A stretch of 20,251 nucleotides of DNA from an uncultured Candidatus Saccharibacteria bacterium. Lineage in GTDB: Bacteria; Patescibacteriota; Saccharimonadia; Saccharimonadales; Saccharimonadaceae. The stretch's first letter is position 1, and each line of letters starts with the position of its first letter. The stretch covers positions 1-20,251 of the forward strand of contig CAMUQR010000008.1 in assembly GCA_947097085.1 (NCBI GenBank), in the 5' to 3' direction. Under the pieces are notes generated by a model that worked only from the letters and a program-made list of their open reading frames with translations, was not told the DNA's origin and made no database searches. A program made the translations under genes and the position numbers. Below are positions 6,197 through 11,799 of this stretch, in pieces.

Positions 6197-7530
6197 TGAT
6201 CGAAGAAGTTAAGCTATTTCATAATTTCAAACCACGACCGTATCAAGTACCATTCTTAAAAGCAATTAAACGCGGTATTAAGCGAGTAGTGCTGATCTGG
6301 CCACGCCGTCATGGCAAAGATAAAACTTGCTACAATGCTTTAGTTAAAGAAGCAATTCAGCGTGTCGGCAATTACTTCTATATCTTCCCAGAATATTCTC
6401 AGGGTAAAAAAGCCCTCTGGAATAATATTGATCGTAGCGGTTTTCGAACAATTAACCACGCGCCTAAAGAGATTGTGAAAAATAAAAACAAAACAGAGAT
6501 GCTAATTGAATTAGTGAACGGCTCAACGATTCAAATCGTTGGTGCTAGTAATATCGACAGCGTTATGGGTTCAAGTCCCGTAGGAGTGGTATTTAGTGAG
6601 TTCTCTTTAATTGACCCAATGGTTTGGGGATATGTATTACCAATTTTAGAAGAGAATAATGGCTTCGCTTGGTTCAATTTTACGCCTCGTGGCAACAACC
6701 ACGCTCGCAAGATGTATATTAATAACCTAAACAAAGATGGTTGGTTCGTCCAGAAATATACCGCTAAGGATTGCGGTGTTTTCACTGATGAAAAATTGGA
6801 AGAAATCCGCCTAGAATACCTTGATCTGTATGGTGATGACGATTTGTTTGAGCAGGAATATATGACGAGTTTTGAGGCGGCGGTACATGGTGCGTATTAC
6901 GGCAAGATTATGAATCGACTCGAAGCTGAAGGTCAAATCACGACCGTGCCACATATCACGGGTTTACCAGTGCATACAGCTTGGGATTTAGGTGCGAACG
7001 ATACTACAGCCATTTGGTTTTTTCAGCAAAATGGTAGTGAGATTAGACTATTAGATTATTACGAAATGAGTGGGGAGGGTTTGGCTCATTATGCTCAAAT
7101 TTTGCAAGAGAAGCGCGAGCAGAACCATTATGTTTACGGGACGCATTATCTACCGCATGACGCTAATCATGCGACTATTGATTTAGGACAACCTCGTGTT
7201 ACTACGCTTAATCAGTTGGGCGTGACTAATATTAAAGTCGTGTCGAAGTTGTCAGTACTTGATGGCATTGACGCAGTGAGACGCATTTTATCGCGGTGCT
7301 TTTTTGATGTTAAAAAATGTGAGCGCGGGTTAGATGCCTTGCGTGAATATCACAAAGACTTCGATAAGAAGAATAAGGTTTGGCGTAGCAAACCAAAGCA
7401 TGATTGGAGTTCTAACGCCGCTGACGCTTTTCGGTATTTAGCAGTGGCGGTTGATATTCCTACTAAAGAGAAAGTTGACGATTATTATGATTCAGATCCT
7501 GACTTATTTGATGAGGATGGTTTTTATTAG
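6196..7530 (+). CDS. terL: terminase large subunit (ATPase and nuclease)
   Basis: Packaging motor that translocates and cuts concatemeric DNA, 444 residues. The ATPase domain has a Walker A of the terminase type (WPRRHGKDKT, residues 35-44), a Walker B strand ending in SE (GVVFSEFS, 130-137, catalytic E135) and a coupling motif NFTPRG (161-166). The RNase H-like nuclease domain shows the three expected acidic sites: D264 (AWDLGANDT), D322 (YLPHDANH) and D410 (NAADAFRYL). Length and motif order are normal for this family, with no adaptor insertion. The start overlaps the small-subunit stop. The direct neighbours downstream are not portal or capsid genes, which is unusual. Confidence 0.95.
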   Translation: MIEEVKLFHNFKPRPYQVPFLKAIKRGIKRVVLIWPRRHGKDKTCYNALVKEAIQRVGNYFYIFPEYSQGKKALWNNIDRSGFRTINHAPKEIVKNKNKTEMLIELVNGSTIQIVGASNIDSVMGSSPVGVVFSEFSLIDPMVWGYVLPILEENNGFAWFNFTPRGNNHARKMYINNLNKDGWFVQKYTAKDCGVFTDEKLEEIRLEYLDLYGDDDLFEQEYMTSFEAAVHGAYYGKIMNRLEAEGQITTVPHITGLPVHTAWDLGANDTTAIWFFQQNGSEIRLLDYYEMSGEGLAHYAQILQEKREQNHYVYGTHYLPHDANHATIDLGQPRVTTLNQLGVTNIKVVSKLSVLDGIDAVRRILSRCFFDVKKCERGLDALREYHKDFDKKNKVWRSKPKHDWSSNAADAFRYLAVAVDIPTKEKVDDYYDSDPDLFDEDGFY

Positions 7531-7548
7531 ATGAAAGGACGTAAAGAT

Positions 7549-7890
7549 ATGAACAAACCAAAGAGCATTCTTGACCATTTACCAGGCTTTTTAGCAAGCT
7601 TTGTTAATGCCACTGAGCAGACGAGTCGCGGTCGAGCCGGAGTAGAAGTTATTAAAAATGATAATCAAGTCGTATCAGCGACAATTAAGCACCAGAATAT
7701 TATTAATTTTCCGCAAGCTAATAATAAGCAAGCTCTAATTGTGATAGCACAACGAGTAGCTGATCTAGAAGCGAGTAACCACGAAAAAGCATCGTGTAAC
7801 TTCCGCTTAGAAGTTAAAAATGGCGTGATTACCAAGATGTTGATTACCAACGAGCACTCAGTGGATGTAAGCGAGGTTAAAAATGATTAA
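7549..7890 (+). CDS. phage protein of unknown function, 113 residues
   Basis: I do not recognise this protein. It starts with a Lys/Pro-rich helix (MNKPKSILDHLPGFL), has a central stretch with QALIVIAQRVADLEAS that looks helical, and ends with a strand-rich part (FRLEVKNGVITKMLITN). An in-frame ATG at 7531 lies directly after the terL stop, but AAAGGA at 7534-7539 is 9 bases before the ATG at 7549, so I chose the latter. The end overlaps the start of the resolvase gene by 8 bases, so it belongs to the same operon. Confidence 0.72.
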   Translation: MNKPKSILDHLPGFLASFVNATEQTSRGRAGVEVIKNDNQVVSATIKHQNIINFPQANNKQALIVIAQRVADLEASNHEKASCNFRLEVKNGVITKMLITNEHSVDVSEVKND

Positions 7891-8281
7891 AACTACCTCT
7901 CAGACAATCGTACTGCATGGACGTATACCAAGCAAGAAGAACTCCAAAAGAATTGCTCGAATTCAGCGTGGTCCACAGCGCGGTCGAACGGTGCTGGTGT
8001 CAAGTCGTAATCATAACATTTGGCATCATAGCGCACAGATAGAGTTGCTGGAACAAAAGGCACGACCAATGACTGGCCAGCTGAGTGTGGCGATGAAGTT
8101 TTGGTTTCCGGACAATCGCAGATCAGACCTAACTAATAAGGCAGAGAGCGTGATGGATTTATTAGTGGATACTGGAATTATTGAAGATGATAATGTCACA
8201 GTTTGTCCTCAGATTAATTTGGAGTTTATGGGGGTTGATCGGAAAAAACCACGGGTGGAGGTGGAGTTACTTGTGGTATAA
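7883..8281 (+). CDS. rusA: RusA-like Holliday junction resolvase
   Basis: Nuclease of 132 residues that cuts four-way junctions, so phages use it to clear branched DNA before packaging. The N-terminal GRIPSKKNSKRI (13-24) is the usual RusA opening. The catalytic block is RSDLTNKAESVMDLLVDTG followed by IIEDDNV (80-105), supplying D82, D92 and D102/D103 and K86. The normal RusA form RDxDN is RSDLTN here, and the same variant occurs in many phage RusA proteins as far as I recall. It overlaps its upstream neighbour. The stop codon lies inside the TATAAT box of the next gene, so the operon ends where a new promoter begins. Confidence 0.92.
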   Translation: MIKTTSQTIVLHGRIPSKKNSKRIARIQRGPQRGRTVLVSSRNHNIWHHSAQIELLEQKARPMTGQLSVAMKFWFPDNRRSDLTNKAESVMDLLVDTGIIEDDNVTVCPQINLEFMGVDRKKPRVEVELLVV

Positions 8282-8282
8282 T
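8274..8282 (+). promoter_or_regulatory. extended -10 promoter for the DUF3800 gene
   Basis: TGGTATAAT is a perfect extended -10 box. It overlaps the TAA of the resolvase gene (8279-8281). The ATG at 8289 follows after 6 bases, so the mRNA is predicted to start at the ATG. There is no -35 match at the right distance and no Shine-Dalgarno sequence. Confidence 0.72.
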
Positions 8283-8288
8283 GGTAAT

Positions 8289-8930
8289 ATGATAACTGTC
8301 TATGTTGACGAGTCTGGTAATTTGGGAAGAGGTGGTGATTTCTTTGTTTTTGGCGCGGTTATTTACAGAGACGCTAAAGGATCTCAGAGGCTCAGTCGTA
8401 TGATAAAGAAAGAAAGGCTTAGGCTGTCAACAACCGACACTCCAATAGATGAGATCAAATCAAACAAACTTCTTTTTGAGGACAGACAAAGAATACTCAA
8501 TAAGATAATGTTTAAACCTGACAATGACATATTTTATCTAGTTGCTCATAAAAAACACCTTAAACTTCTCCAAATTTCAATCAAAGACAAGACGAATTTA
8601 ACCTATAATTATCTAGCTGGCATGCTACTGACGGCTATAGCTCGAAAATATAATGACGACATCCGAGTCATTTTTGATCAAAGAAGCACTAAAGTAACGT
8701 CCATGGACTCCTTGAAAGACTACGCAAGAATTAAGGTATTATCCGACCCTAATTTTCTTCATAGTATAGAGTTCATTCAATTAGATTCTAAGAATGATCA
8801 CGGCTTGCAGGTTGCTGATATTATCAGCGGCACCGTGTATAAGGCTTATGAAAATAAAAAACCACATTTCTTAAGCGTGATTAACGGACATGTTGTTGGA
8901 CGAATTCGATTTCCTCAGCATAAGTTTTAA
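8289..8930 (+). CDS. DUF3800 family protein (predicted RNase H-fold nuclease-like)
   Basis: A 213-residue protein with the DUF3800 opening YVDESGNL (residues 5-12), where D7 and E8 are the family's acidic pair. A second acidic strand is VIFDQRS (127-133, D130), and the family-typical end block DHGLQVADIISG (170-181) contains D170 and D177. DUF3800 proteins are spread widely among bacteria, phages and defence islands and are thought to have an RNase H-like fold, but their role is unproven. An in-frame ATG at 8181 would overlap the resolvase gene by 100 bases. The promoter position decides for 8289. Codon use differs from neighbouring phage genes (many AGA, AGG and ATA codons), and with its own promoter it fits a moron, perhaps for superinfection exclusion or anti-defence. 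Confidence 0.85.
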   Translation: MITVYVDESGNLGRGGDFFVFGAVIYRDAKGSQRLSRMIKKERLRLSTTDTPIDEIKSNKLLFEDRQRILNKIMFKPDNDIFYLVAHKKHLKLLQISIKDKTNLTYNYLAGMLLTAIARKYNDDIRVIFDQRSTKVTSMDSLKDYARIKVLSDPNFLHSIEFIQLDSKNDHGLQVADIISGTVYKAYENKKPHFLSVINGHVVGRIRFPQHKF

Positions 8931-8938
8931 GAGTAATA

Positions 8939-8967
8939 TTGACTTTCTCAATACTTTTTGATAGAAT
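8939..8967 (+). promoter_or_regulatory. strong promoter of a small RNA
   Basis: TTGACT (8939-8944) and TAGAAT (8962-8967) are exactly 17 bases apart, 5 of 6 matches each. It starts 8 bases after the DUF3800 stop and no ORF follows for about 150 bases. Confidence 0.75.
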
Positions 8968-8973
8968 ACTATT

Positions 8974-9065
8974 AGGCGTAAGCCGAACGGTGAGCTTTAG
9001 ATAGTAAGTGTCGTCTTTCCGACACCGATCCGTTCGCAGTTGTGAGCACTCTTCGGGGTGCTTTT
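8974..9065 (+). ncRNA. small structured RNA of about 92 bases
   Basis: It starts with a GGC-GTAA-GCC hairpin carrying a GNRA loop (8975-8984). Then comes CGAACGG (8984-8990) paired with CCGTTCG (9030-9036), enclosing a GTGTCG/CGACAC hairpin (9008-9013 with 9020-9025). It ends in a UUCG-capped terminator. The promoter is at the correct distance. There is no ORF of note inside. I do not recognise the family. It may be a phage regulatory RNA, or a leader that is read through to the membrane-protein gene at 9120. Confidence 0.62.
9045..9065 (+). terminator. intrinsic terminator with UUCG loop
   Basis: AGCACTC (9045-9051), TTCG loop, GGGTGCT (9056-9062), then TTT. Seven pairs including one G-T pair. 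The T run is short. Confidence 0.7.
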
Positions 9066-9078
9066 ATGATTTTAAATA

Positions 9079-9087
9079 TGTTAGAAT
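9079..9087 (+). promoter_or_regulatory. extended -10 promoter for the membrane-protein gene
   Basis: TG (9079-9080), T, TAGAAT (9082-9087), just after the preceding terminator. The gene at 9120 has a normal leader of about 26 bases with AGGAG at 9109-9113. Confidence 0.55.
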
Positions 9088-9119
9088 AAGTAAAATAAAC
9101 TAGGTAGCAGGAGTGAAAA

Positions 9120-9563
9120 ATGAATTTAGAAACTAGTTATTGTGTTTTAGGATTTGCCACTTTGGCATATTGGCTATATTTAAGATATTACAAGCTACCG
9201 AGTATAACTCGAAAACTGGAATATGTTGTAAAGCTTTTGAAAATACATGAGTCTGAATCCAGAAAGGCAGGGATGCCCGAAAAAGTCATAGCCGAGAGAT
9301 ATAATCATTTAAAAAGCCATATAGAACGTTTTTTGTATAGCGAGTTTAATATTGGTGCGCTTTGTATGGTAGTGTCTTTTGTTGCTAAGCTAAGCCTCTT
9401 CCTCTTCATAACTAGAGCTTTAAAGTCTCTCGATGCAGCTTTTTATGCTTTAGCATTTGATGTCGTAGCCGTTTACATTAAGGGTCTATATTGGGATAGT
9501 AGGCTTGGATACTTATTTTATCGATCTAGAGAAATCTTAGGTGAACATTCCCCTAGTTTTTAA
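9120..9563 (+). CDS. small membrane protein of unknown function, 147 residues
   Basis: Three likely membrane segments: about residues 5-22, 76-98 and 104-122. A basic, helical loop of about 50 residues lies between the first two (KLPSITRKLEYVVKLL and onward). I do not recognise a family. AGGAG is 6 bases before the ATG. The gene stands alone between two small-RNA units and has its own promoter, and its AT-rich codon use matches the DUF3800 gene more than the packaging genes. Position and build would suit an immunity or superinfection-exclusion protein, but nothing in the sequence proves it. A holin is possible but less likely, because no lysin is near. Confidence 0.68.
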   Translation: MNLETSYCVLGFATLAYWLYLRYYKLPSITRKLEYVVKLLKIHESESRKAGMPEKVIAERYNHLKSHIERFLYSEFNIGALCMVVSFVAKLSLFLFITRALKSLDAAFYALAFDVVAVYIKGLYWDSRLGYLFYRSREILGEHSPSF

Positions 9564-9569
9564 GATTAT

Positions 9570-9598
9570 TTGAATTACCAATAAGCTTGTGCTAAAAT
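9570..9598 (+). promoter_or_regulatory. promoter of the second short RNA unit / virion-operon leader
   Basis: TTGAAT (9570-9575), 17 bases, TAAAAT (9593-9598) with TG at 9590-9591. Predicted start near 9605. This is the last clear rightward promoter I can find before the virion genes. Confidence 0.65.
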
Positions 9599-9604
9599 AA
9601 AGAT

Positions 9605-9693
9605 ATTCCGAGCTTACGCGGTGCGATAAACACTTCTAGAGCTTCAAAATCAAAGGTCTATTAGATTTTGCCTTGATTTTGGGGCTTATTTTT
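9605..9693 (+). ncRNA. short leader RNA with competing hairpins
   Basis: An ORF-free transcript unit that ends in a long terminator stem. GATTTTG occurs twice (9664-9670 and 9675-9681). CAAAATC (9645-9651) can pair with the first copy to form a 7-bp hairpin, or with the second as part of the terminator, so the two folds exclude each other. This is the geometry of an attenuator. Alternatively it is simply a stable small RNA. Confidence 0.5.
9640..9693 (+). terminator. long intrinsic terminator
   Basis: Left arm 9640-9656 (starts AGCTTC, ends AAAGG) pairs with 9671-9686 (starts CCTTG, ends GGGGCT), 16 pairs with one bulged A and two G-T pairs, followed by TTATTTTT. Confidence 0.7.
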
Positions 9694-9740
9694 AATTTAT
9701 GAGCAATAAGCTCCAATCTCAAGCGGAAAGGAGCAAAGAT

Positions 9741-9857
9741 GTGAACCAACTATTAGACGCTAAGATGGCGTCTTTTTTAAATGCTCGGCAGAAGATGAAA
9801 GCGAGCCTAAATAAAAGCAGTCAGATAAATAATAAGATTAACAACTTGGAAGTTTGA
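9741..9857 (+). CDS. short ORF (38 codons), possibly a leader peptide or a truncated gene
   Basis: GTG start 7 bases after a strong GGAAAGGAG (9725-9733). The product is helical and rich in Lys, Asn and Gln. An in-frame ATG at 9699 would give 52 residues but has no ribosome binding site. Two features are odd. A complete intrinsic terminator lies inside its first codons, and its last codons (LEV and the TGA stop) are formed by the left arm of the inverted repeat around the CAP gene. Every other gene ending in the window stops with TAA or TAG, so this may be the stump of a longer ORF cut by insertion of the CAP cassette. Translation over a terminator is also the arrangement of an attenuating leader peptide. 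Confidence 0.42.
   Translation: MNQLLDAKMASFLNARQKMKASLNKSSQINNKINNLEV
9755..9778 (+). terminator. intrinsic terminator inside the short ORF
   Basis: AGACGC (9755-9760), 7-base loop, GCGTCT (9768-9773), with six T residues at 9773-9778. It is the second terminator in tandem upstream of the virion genes, about 70 bases after the first. Confidence 0.65.
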
Positions 9858-9858
9858 A
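9845..9858 (+). repeat. left arm of inverted repeat around the CAP gene
   Basis: CTTGGAAGTTTGAA is a perfect 14-base match to the reverse complement of 10501-10514. Bases beyond both ends of the repeat do not match. No target duplication is visible outside it. Confidence 0.85.
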
Positions 9859-9866
9859 CAAGTGCT

Positions 9867-10469
9867 CTATGGTAGGTCACAAAAGTGCATCACATTACGA
9901 CCGTGCTCAGTGTGAAAACCGACTAGGTCGTAGCGCGGGTCTAAGATAGCCTCACGATGGCCAGCGGTGCTATTCATGTAATCTTCAATGATTTCTTTAG
10001 CGGTCTGATATTTAGCGTCACTTTTGATATTCTCACCAATCCACTGACACACGCCAGGCATGGCTTGAATAATAAAATGGATACCTCGCGTCTTACCATC
10101 ATGGTTAACATGCTTGTTATAGTCGTATTTATGCATATCAGCGAGTTTGAGGCTAGCTGAGTAGTTAAGACGGCTATCGAGCCGTAATGGCGCGACATGT
10201 GCCTTAGCGCGCTCAGAATTGACCAATTCGAGTAATTTCTCTGGTGTAGTTGGGTATTTGGAGATGTTAGCTTCATAGCGCTCTCGTCGTTTACGGTCAA
10301 AGCATTCTAAATCACCCGTGAAACAGCCCTCAGAGTCAACCCCAATAACAGATCGCTCAGCTGGTGGTTGAACAGGAGGCTGTGCATGGCGTTTTAACAA
10401 GATAATAACGGCTGGGATTGTCACTGCCAGCCAGATAATGACAAACAGGGTGAATCGTCGCTTATTCAT
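9867..10469 (-). CDS. membrane-anchored CAP/SCP-domain protein (YkwD-like)
   Basis: A 200-residue surface or secreted protein. Residues 5-26 form a membrane anchor followed by a Pro-rich spacer. The CAP domain runs from about 75 to 198: LLELVNSERAKA (79-90) is the usual first helix, H123 lies in HVNHDG, GENI is at 145-148, and HREAILDPRYDLVG (171-184) is the CAP signature. Cys49/Cys56 and Cys141/Cys197 could form disulfides. Bacterial CAP proteins are extracytoplasmic and their activity is mostly unknown. The ATG at 10469 is preferred over one at 10505 because TGGTATGAT on the minus strand ends 7 bases before it (leaderless), and the upstream start would lie inside the repeat and before the promoter. 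The gene is the only leftward one within the rightward late region. It is a likely phage moron that alters the host surface. Confidence 0.85.
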   Translation of the reverse strand: MNKRRFTLFVIIWLAVTIPAVIILLKRHAQPPVQPPAERSVIGVDSEGCFTGDLECFDRKRRERYEANISKYPTTPEKLLELVNSERAKAHVAPLRLDSRLNYSASLKLADMHKYDYNKHVNHDGKTRGIHFIIQAMPGVCQWIGENIKSDAKYQTAKEIIEDYMNSTAGHREAILDPRYDLVGFHTEHGRNVMHFCDLP

Positions 10470-10476
10470 ATTGTAA

Positions 10477-10505
10477 ATCATACCACAACTAGAGGGTTTA
10501 TTCAA
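10477..10505 (-). promoter_or_regulatory. CAP gene promoter with -35 in the inverted repeat
   Basis: On the minus strand TTGAAT (10505-10500) is 17 bases from TATGAT (10482-10477), which has TG at 10485-10484. Five of the six -35 bases belong to the right repeat arm. The same TTGAAT with 17-base spacing is used at 9570. Confidence 0.68.
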
Positions 10506-10514
10506 ACTTCCAAG
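10501..10514 (-). repeat. right arm of inverted repeat around the CAP gene
   Basis: TTCAAACTTCCAAG, reverse complement of 9845-9858. It lies 4 bases before the AGGAG of the first virion gene, so the cassette ends just outside the translation signals of the late operon. Confidence 0.85.
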
Positions 10515-10528
10515 AGATAGGAGATAAC

Positions 10529-11704
10529 ATGGGAAACCTAGTTTCTAAACAATTACCTGGCGTAAGTTTTCGCCAATGGCTACAAGATCGAGCCTTCAAT
10601 GGCTCTAGCGCGGAAGTGCGTCGTAACGCTCAGCGATTATTAAATACCACTGGCGACGATGGTCGAGTCGATGAACGCTACAAGCGTGAAACATACTGGT
10701 CAACTGGAAATGATGGGTCAGTCACCGCACCTTATGCACCTGGCGACCAACAAGGTAAAGAAGGCGTCTACGGCTATGACTATAATGGTCTACAAACCCT
10801 AGCCAATCAATATGCCGACATCTTCCAGAACTCACAGAATATTCAATATGGCGGTCGCGGTAATGATAACGCTAGTGCTAGTGCAAGCTCAGCCTCTACC
10901 CGTTCAGCCGGCGGTTATTATGGCGGAGGTTCCAACACTGCGGCAGCAGCAGCGGCTGCTAAGGAAGCTCAAGAAAAACGCTTCTACGAAAGCCTGCTCA
11001 ATGCATTGCCTGGCCAGAAAAAGGTCGATTCAACACGAATTGATGAAAAATACGACACTTCTATTAACGACTTGTCTCGTCAACGTAAATCAGGTATGGG
11101 TAATCTCGAGCGCGAACAAAACAAACTCGACCGTCAACGCTCGAAGTCATACGGTCAAATCCAAGATGATACGCAAAAAATCCTCCAAGGGGCTAATACG
11201 ACGCTGGGTATGTATGGCGCGGGTAATTCAAGCGCCACTCAAATGGCAGCGTTTGGCGCGGCTGACGCGGCTAATAAGCAGTCGGGCGACATTACCGATC
11301 AATACAATGAGCAAACTGGCGATATTATGGTAGCGCGAAAAGATTTAGAAGATGAGTTCGAACAGAAAAAAGCTAAAACTGATGACTGGAAAAAAGATCA
11401 GTATCACGAACTCGATAAAGAATATCGTAATCTAGAAAACAACTATCGTGGTCGGATTGGTGGTCAAGCTAATCTCGACGCTGTCGTTGATACCTTCAAG
11501 AACATGCGAGCTCCTGAAGTGAAGCTGAAAGATCTATCTAAATACAAGACGGATGGTTTAGATAAGGTAGATTTAACTGGTCAAGTCCAAGCTCCAACTC
11601 TCGAACCACATCAAGCTCAGAAATTCTTCACTTCAACCACCACTGCCAATAAGAAGAAAAAAGAAGACGACGAGCGCGACAAAGCTGACCTGCTAGGTCT
11701 GTAA
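10529..11704 (+). CDS. putative internal virion / injection protein, 391 residues
   Basis: I do not recognise a named family. The N-terminal 100 residues are hydrophilic with many Asp, Tyr and Gly. A low-complexity hinge (Ser/Ala/Gly-rich, poly-Ala near 137-144) follows, then a long charged helical part at about 165-305 that should form coiled coils (RIDEKYDTSINDLSRQRK, LEREQNKLDRQRSK), and a Lys/Asp-rich tail. Such Ala-rich, coiled-coil proteins encoded directly before a giant virion protein and the adaptor resemble the ejection proteins of podoviruses (T7 gp14, P22 gp7) in build and place. This is an inference without sequence similarity that I can show. AGGAG is 5 bases before the ATG. It is the first gene of the virion block. 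Confidence 0.7.
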   Translation: MGNLVSKQLPGVSFRQWLQDRAFNGSSAEVRRNAQRLLNTTGDDGRVDERYKRETYWSTGNDGSVTAPYAPGDQQGKEGVYGYDYNGLQTLANQYADIFQNSQNIQYGGRGNDNASASASSASTRSAGGYYGGGSNTAAAAAAAKEAQEKRFYESLLNALPGQKKVDSTRIDEKYDTSINDLSRQRKSGMGNLEREQNKLDRQRSKSYGQIQDDTQKILQGANTTLGMYGAGNSSATQMAAFGAADAANKQSGDITDQYNEQTGDIMVARKDLEDEFEQKKAKTDDWKKDQYHELDKEYRNLENNYRGRIGGQANLDAVVDTFKNMRAPEVKLKDLSKYKTDGLDKVDLTGQVQAPTLEPHQAQKFFTSTTTANKKKKEDDERDKADLLGL

Positions 11705-11718
11705 ATAGCTCACAAATT

Positions 11719-11755
11719 GCCACTACACGCGCGTGCGCGCGCGTGAGGTGGTGGC
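11719..11755. repeat. GC-rich hairpin with alternating purine-pyrimidine core
   Basis: GCCACTAC pairs with GTGGTGGC (8 pairs), a 3-base bulge follows, then ACGCGCG pairs with CGCGCGT (7 pairs) around a 3-base loop. Bases 11724-11745 alternate strictly between pyrimidine and purine, mostly CG. There is no T run after it, so it is not a standard terminator. It sits in the 95-base gap between two virion genes and may stabilise or process the mRNA. Confidence 0.7.
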
Positions 11756-11799
11756 TTAATAATAATCACAAAATAATTTAAAAAAGAAAAAGGAGCAAA

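Noticed and set aside
8181..8288. Longer start for the DUF3800 gene inside the resolvase gene
   Set aside because: The extra residues overlap the resolvase frame, and the family motif begins right after the ATG at 8289, which follows a perfect extended -10 box.
10470..10505. Upstream start of the CAP gene at 10505
   Set aside because: It lies within the promoter and inverted repeat. The ATG at 10469 gives a normal signal anchor and a leaderless start.
9845..10514. Insertion sequence or classic transposon
   Set aside because: No transposase inside and no target duplication outside the 14-bp repeat. Kept only as a cassette of unknown origin.
10812..11333. Open frame of 173 codons within the 391-residue virion gene
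   Set aside because: Overlaps a gene with good start signals over its whole length. Composition is that of a frame shadow.
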